A DNA stretch of 64,000 nt from DATAAP01 sp041690495. Lineage in GTDB: Bacteria > Pseudomonadota > Alphaproteobacteria > CACIAM-22H2. The stretch spans positions 1 through 64,000 of the forward strand of contig JAWLHE010000014.1 in NCBI GenBank assembly GCA_041690495.1, written 5' to 3'. The notes beneath the pieces were generated by a model. The model made no database searches, was not told the origin of the DNA, and saw nothing but the letters and a program-made list of their open reading frames with translations. This document shows positions 8,815-17,209 of this stretch, piece by piece. Made by a program: the position numbers and the translations under genes. Every line of letters begins with the position of its first letter. The first letter of the stretch is position 1.

Positions 8815-9957
8815 ATGACGGAAGCCGCAGAGGCCATCAAGATCCAGCGTGGCCTGAGAGGCGTTTATTTCGATCGCTCGCCTTGCACGTTCATCGACGG
8901 CAAGGCCGGCGAACTCCGCTATCGCGGCTACTCGATCCACGATCTCGCGGAGCATTCGACCTTCGAAGAGACGGCGCGGCTGCTGCTTTTTGGAGAGCTA
9001 CCCACCCGGGACGAGCTCGCGGCATTCAGCAACGAACTGAAAGCGGCACGGCATCTGCCGGGCACAATCTACCATATTATCCGCGCGGTAAGCTCTGCTC
9101 ACCCCATGGACGTGCTGCGTACGGCTGTTTCGGCGCTCGCCGCGTTCGATCCCGATGTTGCGGACAACTCTCCGGAAGCGACCTTGCGCAAGGGCATCCG
9201 CCTGACCTCGCAGGTGCCGATGATCGTGGCGGCGCACAATCATATCCGCATGGGCCGCGAGCCCGTGGCCCCGGATCCGGCGCTCGACCACGCAGCGAAC
9301 CTGCTGTGGATCCTGCGCGGCGAGAAGCCGAGCTCAGACGCGGCGAAGCTGATCGACCGCGATCTGATCCTGCATGCGGAGCACGGATCCAATGCCTCAT
9401 CCTTCACGGCGCGAGTCGTGATCGGGACGGACGCCAATCTGCATGCCGCGGTCACGGCGGCCATTGCCGCCCTGTCGGGCCCCGCGCATGGCGGTGCGGC
9501 CGAAGACGTCATGCAAATGGCCGAGGAGATCGGCGAAGCCTCGCGCGCCGCGGAGTATGTGCGCGACAAGCGCAAGGCGGGCGAGCCGGTCACGGGTTTC
9601 GGCCATCGCGTCTACCGCGCCGAGGATCCGCGCGCGCGTCACATGCGCGCTGGCGTCGAGACGCTATCGCGCGAAATGGGCGAGCCGCGCTGGTACGAGA
9701 TCCTGCAGGCGGTGGTCAAGGCGATGGCGCCCTATGCGCGACACGGCGTCAACGTGAATGTCGATTTCTATTCGGGTGTCGTCTACCACCTCCTCGGCAT
9801 TCCCAAGGACCTGTTCGTGCCGATTTTCGCCATCGGCCGCGTGCCGGGCTGGACGGTGCAGGTGCTCGAGCAGCTCGAGAACAACATCCTGATCCGGCCG
9901 TTGACGCTGTACACTGGCCCCGAACAAAGGCCGTATGTTCCGGTCGAGCGTCGCTGA
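8815..9957 (+). CDS. Citrate synthase (short, 2-methylcitrate synthase-like type)
   Basis: A 380-residue citrate synthase family enzyme that condenses acetyl-CoA with oxaloacetate. Conserved sites are LHAEHGSNASSF (active-site His region, about residues 186-197), LSGPAHGGAAEDV, GFGHRVYRAEDPRA and NVNVDFYSGVVYHLLGI (catalytic Asp). Its length matches the shorter citrate/2-methylcitrate group rather than the 430-residue hexameric GltA. GAGGGG sits 7 bases before the ATG. Its place between pta and sauS suggests a pathway-dedicated enzyme that pulls sulfonate-derived acetyl-CoA into the TCA cycle. A 2-methylcitrate synthase activity is possible but less consistent with the neighbours. Confidence 0.9.
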   Translation: MTEAAEAIKIQRGLRGVYFDRSPCTFIDGKAGELRYRGYSIHDLAEHSTFEETARLLLFGELPTRDELAAFSNELKAARHLPGTIYHIIRAVSSAHPMDVLRTAVSALAAFDPDVADNSPEATLRKGIRLTSQVPMIVAAHNHIRMGREPVAPDPALDHAANLLWILRGEKPSSDAAKLIDRDLILHAEHGSNASSFTARVVIGTDANLHAAVTAAIAALSGPAHGGAAEDVMQMAEEIGEASRAAEYVRDKRKAGEPVTGFGHRVYRAEDPRARHMRAGVETLSREMGEPRWYEILQAVVKAMAPYARHGVNVNVDFYSGVVYHLLGIPKDLFVPIFAIGRVPGWTVQVLEQLENNILIRPLTLYTGPEQRPYVPVERR

Positions 9958-9981
9958 GGCGCCGGCAACGGGAGTGGAACC

Positions 9982-11412
9982 ATGAGAAACGTATCCGCAA
10001 TGCGCCAGGACACGGCCGGACCCGAGCGCACGCTCGCCGATGAGCTGGTGCGCAAGGCGAGGACCGCGATGCGGACCTTCGCCAGCGCCGATCAGGCCCG
10101 CGTCGATGAAGCCGTGACGGCGCTTGCATGGTCGATTTATAAGCCGGAGCATGCGCGCGCGCTTGCCGAGCTGGCGGTCAGGGACACGGGGCTCGGCAAC
10201 GTCCCGGACAAGGTCATCAAGAAGCAGCGCAAGACGTTCGGCACGCTGCGCGACCTGATGCGGGTCAGGACGGTCGGCGTCATCGAGGACGATCCGAAAC
10301 GCGGTCTCGTCAAGTTCGCCAAGCCGGTCGGGGTGGTCGCCGCGATCTGCCCCTCGACCAACCCCGGCGCGACGCCGGTCAACAAGGCAATGATGGCGCT
10401 GAAGGGCGGCAATGCGGTGATCATCGCGTCGTCGCCGGCGGGTGCGGTCACCACGGCGCGCACCGTCGAGCTGATGCGCGCTGCGCTCGGGAAGATCGGT
10501 CTGCCCGAGGATCTCGTGCAGATCCTCCCTCAGCCTGTCAGCAAGGAGTCGACCCAGGCGCTGATGGAAGCGGCCGACCTCGTGGTCTGCACGGGATCGC
10601 AGGATAACGTGCGCCGGGCCTATCGCAGCGGCACCCCGGCAATCGGGGTCGGCGCAGGCAACGTGCCGGTGATCGTCGACGAGACCGCCGATCTGGCAAC
10701 GGCTGCAAAGAAGATCTGCGCCTCGAAAATATTCGACAACGCGACATCGTGCTCGTCCGAGAACTCGGTGACGATCGTCGATGCCGTCTACGACCGTGCG
10801 ATTGCGGCACTCAAGGACGCCGGCGGCTACATGGCTTCACCGGAGGAGCGGGCGAAAATCCAGAAGTCGCTGTGGGTGAACGGGCATCTCAACCGCAAGC
10901 TCATTGCCAAGGACGCCGCCGTGTTCGCGCGCGAGGTCGGGCTTTCGCCGGAGGCGCAGCAGGCGAAGTTCTTCATGGTCGAGGAAACCGGCGTCGGCCG
11001 GGAGCACCCGTTCTCCGGCGAGAAGCTGAGTCTCGTGCTGACGGTCTACCGTGCTGCGGATTTCGACGCGGCGGTGGCGCGGGTGCGGGCCGTACTCGAG
11101 CATCAGGGCAAGGGGCATTCTGTCGGGCTGCATACGAACGACATGTCCCGCGCGCAGAAGCTGGCGGAGACGCTCGACGTCGTACGCGTGCTGGTCAACC
11201 AGGCGCACACGTTCGGCAACGGCGGCAGCTTCGACAACGGGCTCAATTTCACGCTGTCGATGGGCTGCGGCACCTGGCAGAAGAACAGCATCAGCGAGAA
11301 TCTGAACTACCGCCACTTCATCAACATCACCCATCTGTCGACCGTAATCCCCGAGGACAAGCCGAGCGAGGAAGAGCTGTTCGGCGCGTTCTGGGCGAAG
11401 TACGGCAAGTGA
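9982..11412 (+). CDS. sauS: Acylating (CoA-dependent) aldehyde dehydrogenase, probable sulfoacetaldehyde dehydrogenase
   Basis: A 476-residue CoA-acylating aldehyde dehydrogenase. In sulfoacetate degradation SauS reduces sulfoacetyl-CoA to sulfoacetaldehyde, the Xsc substrate. The nucleotide-binding part contains VGVVAAICPSTNPGATPVNK. The catalytic Cys is in FDNATSCSSENS (about residue 257). The C-terminal half has HTFGNGGSFDNGLNFTLSMG and GCGTWQKNSISENLNYRHF, as in AdhE/PduP/SauS-type enzymes. GGGAG precedes the ATG. It starts 24 bases after citrate synthase and is 4 bases from the acyl-CoA ligase beta subunit, so ligase and reductase form one unit. The call as SauS rests on similarity plus context. 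Acetaldehyde or other acyl-CoA specificity is the alternative. Confidence 0.82.
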   Translation: MRNVSAMRQDTAGPERTLADELVRKARTAMRTFASADQARVDEAVTALAWSIYKPEHARALAELAVRDTGLGNVPDKVIKKQRKTFGTLRDLMRVRTVGVIEDDPKRGLVKFAKPVGVVAAICPSTNPGATPVNKAMMALKGGNAVIIASSPAGAVTTARTVELMRAALGKIGLPEDLVQILPQPVSKESTQALMEAADLVVCTGSQDNVRRAYRSGTPAIGVGAGNVPVIVDETADLATAAKKICASKIFDNATSCSSENSVTIVDAVYDRAIAALKDAGGYMASPEERAKIQKSLWVNGHLNRKLIAKDAAVFAREVGLSPEAQQAKFFMVEETGVGREHPFSGEKLSLVLTVYRAADFDAAVARVRAVLEHQGKGHSVGLHTNDMSRAQKLAETLDVVRVLVNQAHTFGNGGSFDNGLNFTLSMGCGTWQKNSISENLNYRHFINITHLSTVIPEDKPSEEELFGAFWAKYGK

Positions 11413-11416
11413 GCTC

Positions 11417-12541
11417 ATGAACTTCGAGGAACATGCGGCAAAGCCGCTGCTGGCGCGCGGCGGCATCCCTGTCCCGCGCGGGCTGCTTTGTGCTTCCGTC
11501 GATGAGGTCGCCAAGGCGGCCGCGGCGATCGGGCCGTGCGTGGTCAAGGCGCAGGTCCCGACCGGCAAGCGCGGCAAGGCTGGCGGCATCAGGCTCGCCG
11601 CCACGCCCGACGAAGCGGCCGATGTGGCGCGCGCAATCCTCGACCTGTCGATTGGCGGGTATCCGGTGCGCAAGGTGCTGGTCGAAGAACAGGCCAGGAT
11701 CGGCCGCGAGTTCTACGCTGCCGTCCTGAATGACTCCGCGACCAAGGGGCCACTCGTTCTGTTCTCTGCAGATGGCGGAATGGATATCGAGGAGATCGCG
11801 GCGACGAAGCCGCACGCCTTGCTGCGCCAGCCCGTCGACATCGCAGTCGGTTTCGGCCGCAGCGCAGCCTCAGCGCTGGTGCGAGGCACGCTCCCGGAAA
11901 AGGCCGCGGATCGGGTCGCCGATGTCCTCGCACGGCTCTACGAGGTCTACCGAGCGACTGACGCCGAACTGGTCGAGATCAATCCGCTAGCGGAACTCGC
12001 CGACGGCCGGGTCGTGGCGCTCGACTGCAAGTTCGTGCTCGACGATGCTGCGATCGTGCGTCAGCCGGAGCTGGTGAAGCAGGGCGCACCCGAGCAGCTC
12101 ACAGACCTCGAGCGCCGCGGCCGCGCGATCGGGCTGCGTTACATCGAGCTCGACGGCGCCGTCGGCGTGCTCGCGAACGGCGCCGGCCTGACCATGACGA
12201 CGATGGACGCGATCCGCCATTTCGGCGGCAAACCCGCCAACTTCCTCGAGATCGGCGGCGAGGCTTACACGCAGGCCACGCCGGCCCTGGAGCTGGTGCT
12301 CGCCAATCCGTACGTCCGCAGCCTGGTCGTGAATTTCTGCGGCGCCTTCGCCCGTACCGACGTCATGGCCGAGGGCGTCGTCAAGGCATGGGAGACGTTG
12401 AAGCCGACGCTGCCGGTGTTCTTTTCCATCCACGGCACAGGCGAGGAGGAGGCGGTAAGGCTGGTGCGTGACCGGCTCGGATTCGAGCCTTTCGACCTGA
12501 TGGACGACGCCATAAAGGCGGCGGTGGAGGCGGCGCGATGA
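11417..12541 (+). CDS. ADP-forming acyl-CoA ligase, beta subunit (SucC/MtkA-like)
   Basis: A 374-residue homologue of the succinyl-CoA synthetase and malate-CoA ligase beta subunit. The N-terminal ATP-grasp domain covers about residues 1-220 (NFEEHAAKPLLARGGIPVPRG, VVKAQVPTGKRGKAGGIRLA, ELVEINPLAEL). The C-terminal CoA-ligase domain begins near 230 (GAVGVLANGAGLTMTTMDAI, GGKPANFLEIGGEA). It would pair with the next gene, with which it overlaps by 4 bases. Because it sits directly behind a sauS-like dehydrogenase, activation of sulfoacetate (or another C2-C4 acid) to its CoA thioester is the favoured role. Housekeeping succinyl-CoA synthetase is unlikely without sucAB or mdh nearby, but malate-CoA ligase cannot be excluded. 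Confidence 0.85.
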   Translation: MNFEEHAAKPLLARGGIPVPRGLLCASVDEVAKAAAAIGPCVVKAQVPTGKRGKAGGIRLAATPDEAADVARAILDLSIGGYPVRKVLVEEQARIGREFYAAVLNDSATKGPLVLFSADGGMDIEEIAATKPHALLRQPVDIAVGFGRSAASALVRGTLPEKAADRVADVLARLYEVYRATDAELVEINPLAELADGRVVALDCKFVLDDAAIVRQPELVKQGAPEQLTDLERRGRAIGLRYIELDGAVGVLANGAGLTMTTMDAIRHFGGKPANFLEIGGEAYTQATPALELVLANPYVRSLVVNFCGAFARTDVMAEGVVKAWETLKPTLPVFFSIHGTGEEEAVRLVRDRLGFEPFDLMDDAIKAAVEAAR

Positions 12542-13422
12542 TCGTCCGCAAGCACCACCGCGTCCTCGTCCAGGGCATCACGGGACGCCAGGGCACGTTC
12601 TGGACCGAGAAGATGCAGGCCTGCGGCACCGAAATCGTCGGCGGCGTCAACCCGAAGAAGGCCGGCGAGACGCATTGCGGCGTGCCGATCTTCGCGACCG
12701 CGGTCGAAGCTATGAAAGCGGCGCCCTTCGATGTTTCGGTCATGTTCATTCCGCCGGGGGCCGCCCGCGCCGCGGCCGAGGACGCGATTGCAGCCGGTGT
12801 TAAGCTGCTGGTGATCCTGACCGAGCACATCCCGGCGCAGGACGTGATGCTGATCCACGCCGCAGCGCGACGGACGGGGACCCGTATCGTCGGACCCAAT
12901 ACGGCAGGGCTGGTCACGCCCGGCGAGTGCTTCGTCGGAATCATGCCCGGTTTCAACACGAACATCTTCAAGCCGGGCGACATCGGCGTGATCTCGCGCA
13001 GCGGCAGCCTCGGCACGCTGATCTGCCTAAACCTGGTACGCGCAGGCTTCGGCCAGTCCGCATTCATCGGCATTGGCGGCGACCCGATGCTCGGCACGAC
13101 GACGCGTGATGCGCTCGAGGCGCTCGACCAGGACGAGCGCACTCGCGCCATCGTCTTGGTCGGCGAGATCGGCGGTGCGCTCGAGGAGGACGCCGCGGAA
13201 TACGCGGCGTCCATGAAGAAGCCGGTGGTCGCGTTCATCGCCGGCGCGGCATCGCCGCCCGGCAAGCGCATGGGCCATGCCGGCGCCATCGTCATTGGCG
13301 ATCGCGGCAGCTATGCCTCGAAGCGCAAGGCGCTGGAGAAAGCCGGCGTGACCGTGCTTGACACCCCCAGCGGAGTCGGCGCGGCGCTTGCCGCGAAGTT
13401 CGGCCAGCGCGTTCCTGCCTAG
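12538..13422 (+). CDS. ADP-forming acyl-CoA ligase, alpha subunit (SucD/MtkB-like)
   Basis: A 294-residue alpha subunit with a CoA-binding Rossmann domain (RVLVQGITGRQGTFWTEKM, VGGVNPKKAGETHCGVPIF), the middle GPNTAGLVTPGE segment and the ligase domain. The phosphorylated His is in GKRMGHAGAIV (about residue 247). Its start overlaps the beta subunit stop by 4 bases. Its stop codon abuts the ATG of the GMC flavoprotein gene, so all three are likely co-translated. See the beta subunit for the substrate argument. Confidence 0.87.
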   Translation: MIVRKHHRVLVQGITGRQGTFWTEKMQACGTEIVGGVNPKKAGETHCGVPIFATAVEAMKAAPFDVSVMFIPPGAARAAAEDAIAAGVKLLVILTEHIPAQDVMLIHAAARRTGTRIVGPNTAGLVTPGECFVGIMPGFNTNIFKPGDIGVISRSGSLGTLICLNLVRAGFGQSAFIGIGGDPMLGTTTRDALEALDQDERTRAIVLVGEIGGALEEDAAEYAASMKKPVVAFIAGAASPPGKRMGHAGAIVIGDRGSYASKRKALEKAGVTVLDTPSGVGAALAAKFGQRVPA

Positions 13423-15051
13423 ATGAGCATCCCGGACGGCGACTACGATTACATCATCGTTGGCGCGGGCTCGGCCGGCTGCGTGCTGGCCAACCGGCTC
13501 TCGGCGGACCCGGCTGTGCGCGTGCTGCTGCTCGAGGCGGGCGGACGCGATACCAATCCGTGGATCCACATCCCGGTCGGATATTTCAAGACCATGCACA
13601 ATCCGAAGACGGACTGGTGCTTCAGGACCGAGCCGGATCCCGGCATCAACGGCCGCAGCATTCCGTGGCCGCGCGGAAAGGTGCTCGGCGGGTCGAGCGC
13701 GATCAACGGCCTGCTTTACATCCGGGGCCAGAGGCAGGACTACGACCAGTGGCGTCAGCTCGGCAATGTCGGCTGGGGATGGGACGACGTGCTGCCCTAT
13801 TTCAAACGCTCCGAGAACCAGGAGCGCGGCGCCGACGACTTTCACGGCACCGGAGGGCCGCTTGCGGTGTCCGACATGCGCATCCGGCACGAGATCTGCG
13901 ACGCGATCATCGCAGCGGCGGTCGAGATCGGCATCCCCGCGAATCCCGATTTCAACGGGCCGTCGCAGGAGGGGGCTGGATATTTCCAGCTGACGGCGCG
14001 TAATGGGCTGCGTTGCAGCACGGCGGTCGGCTATCTGCGTCCGGTGCGCAACCGCCCGAACCTTCGGATCGTCACCGGCGCCCTGGCGGCGCGGATCGTT
14101 TTCGAGCGGCGACGCGCCGCCGGCGTCGTCCTCACGGCTGATGGCGCCACGCGCGAGGCCCGCGCGAGAGGAGAGGTGATCCTCGCTGCGGGCGCTATCG
14201 GTTCGCCCCATCTGCTCGAACTGTCGGGCGTGGGCCGCGGCGACGTCGTCCGCAAGCTCGACCTGCCCCTGATCCACGAGCTGCCCGGCGTCGGCGAGAA
14301 TCTGCAGGACCATCTCCAGGCGCGTGCCGTCTACCAGACGCGTCGGCCGATCACGCTCAACGACCAGGTTCACAACCCGCTGCGCAAGCTGATGATGGGC
14401 ATCGAGTTCGCGCTGAAACGCAGCGGCCCGCTGACGATGGCCGCGAGCGAGGTTGCGATCTTCGCGCGCACGCGTCCGGAGCTCGAGACTCCCGACGTGC
14501 AGTTCCACATCCAGCCGTGGAGCGCCGACAGTCCGGGCGAGGGGCTGCACCGCTTCTCGGCATTCACCGCCTCGGTCTGCCAGCTCCGTCCGGAGAGCCG
14601 CGGCCGGATCGTGCCGCGTTCCCCGGATCCGGCGGCGGCGCCGGCCATCCATCCGAACTATCTCGCCACCTATACCGACCAGCGCACCATCGTGGAGGGG
14701 ATCAGGCTCGGTCGGCGTCTCGCCGCGACGCGCACATTGTCGGGCCATATCGCCGCGGAGTACCGGCCGGGGGCCGACATCGCCACCGACGAGGCGCTGC
14801 TCGACTGGGCGCGCAATACGGCGACGACGATCTATCACCCGAGCGGTACGTGCAGGATGGGCAGCGACCCGCTTGCGGTGGTCGATGCCCGGCTGCGCGT
14901 TCGCGGCGTGGCGGGGCTTCGCGTGGTCGATGCCTCGATCATGCCGACCCTGGTCTCCGGCAACACCAATGCCCCCACCGTCATGATCGCCGAGAAGGCT
15001 GCGGACATGATCGCGGCCGATGCGAAGGCAGGTGACTCGGGCGCAGCGTAG
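13423..15051 (+). CDS. GMC-family FAD-dependent oxidoreductase (choline dehydrogenase-like); candidate isethionate or other alcohol dehydrogenase
   Basis: A 542-residue GMC flavoprotein. The FAD ADP-binding motif is DYIIVGAGSAGCVLANRL at the N-terminus. GMC signature 1 is in WPRGKVLGGSSAINGLLYIRG, and the second signature region is in GEVILAAGAIGSPHLLELSG. The active-site His is in TIYHPSGTCRMG. The C-terminal PTLVSGNTNAPTVMIAEKAA closes the FAD domain. No signal peptide is visible. Its ATG follows the ligase alpha stop with no gap. In this cluster, oxidation of isethionate (2-hydroxyethanesulfonate) to sulfoacetaldehyde is an attractive role. To my knowledge, the known isethionate dehydrogenase of Cupriavidus is a GMC-type flavoprotein. 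The substrate assignment is inference. Confidence 0.85.
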   Translation: MSIPDGDYDYIIVGAGSAGCVLANRLSADPAVRVLLLEAGGRDTNPWIHIPVGYFKTMHNPKTDWCFRTEPDPGINGRSIPWPRGKVLGGSSAINGLLYIRGQRQDYDQWRQLGNVGWGWDDVLPYFKRSENQERGADDFHGTGGPLAVSDMRIRHEICDAIIAAAVEIGIPANPDFNGPSQEGAGYFQLTARNGLRCSTAVGYLRPVRNRPNLRIVTGALAARIVFERRRAAGVVLTADGATREARARGEVILAAGAIGSPHLLELSGVGRGDVVRKLDLPLIHELPGVGENLQDHLQARAVYQTRRPITLNDQVHNPLRKLMMGIEFALKRSGPLTMAASEVAIFARTRPELETPDVQFHIQPWSADSPGEGLHRFSAFTASVCQLRPESRGRIVPRSPDPAAAPAIHPNYLATYTDQRTIVEGIRLGRRLAATRTLSGHIAAEYRPGADIATDEALLDWARNTATTIYHPSGTCRMGSDPLAVVDARLRVRGVAGLRVVDASIMPTLVSGNTNAPTVMIAEKAADMIAADAKAGDSGAA

Positions 15052-15126
15052 CGCGGATTTCGTGCGCTTGCGTTGCAGGCCATGAGCACTATCATGCCCG
15101 TGCACACGAGAACTGGGAGCAGCGCG

Positions 15127-15996
15127 ATGGCAAAAGTGGCGTTTATCGGCCTTGGGGTGATGGGCTTTCCGATGGCCGGGCATCTGGTCAAGGCCGGGCA
15201 TGATGTGACGGTCTACAACCGCACCGCGAGCAAGGCCGAGGACTGGGTCCGGAAGCACAAGGGCGGGAAGGCCGCCACCCCCGCCGAGGCTGCCAAGGGT
15301 GCCGAGTTCGTCATGACCATGGTCGGGAACGACGAGGATCTTCGTTCCGTCGTTTACGGCGAAACCGGTGCACTGGCCGGCATGACGAAGGGCGCCATCC
15401 TGGTCGACCACACCACGGCATCGGCGGCGGTGGCGCGCGAGATTGAGGTCGAGGCCAGGAAGAAGGGCGCCGGCTTCGTCGATGCGCCAGTTTCCGGCGG
15501 ACAGGCGGGGGCTGAAAACGGCCAGCTCGGAATCATGTGCGGCGGTGATCCCGCGACCTTCGCCAAGGCCGAGCCGGTCATGAAGGTCTATGCCAAGGCC
15601 CTGACCCTGATCGGACCGGCCGGGGCCGGTCAGCTCACCAAGATGGTCAACCAGATCTGCATCGCAGGGCTGCTCCAGGGCCTGTCGGAAGGGATGAACT
15701 TCGCGGCGAAGTCGGGGCTCGACATCGACAAGGTGCTTTCGGTCATCACCGCCGGCGCGGCGGGCTCGTGGCAGATGTCGAACCGCGCCAAGACCATGGT
15801 CGAGGGCAAGTTCGATTTCGGCTTCGCCGTGGACTGGATGCGCAAGGACCTCGGCATCTGCCTCGACGAGGCGAAGCGCAACAAGGCGCGCCTGCCGGTG
15901 ACGGCGCTGGTCGACCAGTTCTATGCCGGGGTGCAGGCGCGCGGCGGCGGACGCTGGGACACGTCGAGCCTTATCCATCTTCTTGCCAAGGACTGA
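15127..15996 (+). CDS. 3-hydroxyisobutyrate dehydrogenase-family NAD(P)H-dependent reductase
   Basis: A 289-residue beta-hydroxyacid dehydrogenase. The N-terminal Rossmann motif is FIGLGVMGFPMAGHLVKAGH, the substrate-binding segment is DAPVSGGQAGAENGQLGIMCGG, and the catalytic Lys is in GQLTKMVNQICIAG (about residue 172). The all-helical C-terminal domain begins near 165. I took the ATG at 15127 after CTGGGAGCAGCG. The in-frame ATGs further upstream lack a site. The family includes tartronate semialdehyde and sulfolactaldehyde reductases. In this cluster it may interconvert a hydroxy-sulfonate and its aldehyde, but nothing in the sequence fixes the substrate. Confidence 0.85.
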   Translation: MAKVAFIGLGVMGFPMAGHLVKAGHDVTVYNRTASKAEDWVRKHKGGKAATPAEAAKGAEFVMTMVGNDEDLRSVVYGETGALAGMTKGAILVDHTTASAAVAREIEVEARKKGAGFVDAPVSGGQAGAENGQLGIMCGGDPATFAKAEPVMKVYAKALTLIGPAGAGQLTKMVNQICIAGLLQGLSEGMNFAAKSGLDIDKVLSVITAGAAGSWQMSNRAKTMVEGKFDFGFAVDWMRKDLGICLDEAKRNKARLPVTALVDQFYAGVQARGGGRWDTSSLIHLLAKD

Positions 15997-15999
15997 GCC

Positions 16000-17187
16000 A
16001 TGCCGATCATCAATCGGATCGCGGCCTTCCAGGACGAGATGACGGCGTGGCGCCGCGATCTCCACGCCCATCCGGAAACCGCCTTCGAGGAGCATCGCAC
16101 TGCCGATCAGGTCGCGACGAAGCTGGCCGAGTTCGGCATCGAGGTGCATCGTGGGCTGGCCGGCACCGGCGTGGTTGGCACGCTTCGCGCCGGGCAGGGG
16201 CGGCGCGCGATCGGGCTCCGCGCCGACATGGATGCACTTCACATTCACGAGAAGAACGGTTTCGACCACGCCTCGAAGAATGTTGGCAAGATGCATGCCT
16301 GCGGCCATGACGGACACACGACCATGCTGCTCGGCGCGGCCAAATATCTCGCCGAGACCCGCAATTTCGACGGCCTGGTCCATTTCATCTTCCAGCCCGC
16401 CGAGGAGAACGAGGGCGGCGGCCGCGTCATGGTCGAGGAGGGCCTGTTCGACAAGTTCCCGGTCGAGGCGGTGTTCGGCATGCACAACAAGCCGGGCCTG
16501 CCGGTCGGCAGGTTCGGCATCCGGCCCGGGCCGATGATGGCGGCCTATGACCGCTTCGAGATCACGGTGAAGGGCAAAGGCACCCACGGCGCCATGCCTC
16601 ATCTCGGCACCGATCCGGTCGTGGTCGCTGCGAATATCGTCACCGCGCTGCAGTCGATCGCCAGCCGCATCACCGACCCGATCGAGTCGGTGGTGGTCAG
16701 CGTCACGCAGATCCATGGCGGCGACACCTGGAATGTTATCCCCGACGACGTCGTCATCCGCGGCACGACGCGCGCCTTCAAGCCGGAGATTCACAAATCC
16801 ATCGAGCCGACGATCAAGCGCATCGCCGAAGGCGTGTGTGCCGCATTCGGCGCCGCCATGTCGATGCGGTACGAGTACGGCTACCCGCCGCTGATCAACC
16901 ACGAGGCGGAGACGCAGCTCGCGGCACAGATCGCCGCCGAGGTGGTCGGGCCCGAGAACGTTGATCGCAACTACGAGCCGACCATGGGCGGCGAGGACTT
17001 CGCCTTCATGCTCCAGGCGAGGCCGGGCGCCTACATCTTCGTCGGCAATGGCCCGGGCGAGAACAGCTGCCTGCTGCACAACCCACATTACGACTTCAAC
17101 GACGAGGTCCTGCCGCTCGGCGCCAGCTACTGGGCCCGGCTGGTGGAGCGGGTGCTGCCGAAGAAGGTATCGGGGACGGCCGACTAG
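16000..17187 (+). CDS. M20-family amidohydrolase (hippurate hydrolase-like)
   Basis: A 395-residue zinc amidohydrolase of peptidase family M20D. Metal-binding motifs are RADMDALHIHEKNGF, MHACGHDGHTTML (about residues 98-110) and IFQPAEENEGGGRVM. The lid/dimerisation domain begins near 185 (FEITVKGKGTHGAMPHLG), and the C-terminal catalytic part has EPTMGGEDFAFMLQ and LLHNPHYDFND. It starts 3 bases after the preceding stop and ends the run. M20D enzymes release acyl groups from N-acyl amino acids. Deacylation of an N-acyltaurine to feed the aminotransferase is possible here but speculative. Confidence 0.88.
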   Translation: MPIINRIAAFQDEMTAWRRDLHAHPETAFEEHRTADQVATKLAEFGIEVHRGLAGTGVVGTLRAGQGRRAIGLRADMDALHIHEKNGFDHASKNVGKMHACGHDGHTTMLLGAAKYLAETRNFDGLVHFIFQPAEENEGGGRVMVEEGLFDKFPVEAVFGMHNKPGLPVGRFGIRPGPMMAAYDRFEITVKGKGTHGAMPHLGTDPVVVAANIVTALQSIASRITDPIESVVVSVTQIHGGDTWNVIPDDVVIRGTTRAFKPEIHKSIEPTIKRIAEGVCAAFGAAMSMRYEYGYPPLINHEAETQLAAQIAAEVVGPENVDRNYEPTMGGEDFAFMLQARPGAYIFVGNGPGENSCLLHNPHYDFNDEVLPLGASYWARLVERVLPKKVSGTAD

Positions 17188-17209
17188 GTCCTGTCGCAGC
17201 GGGGCGCGC

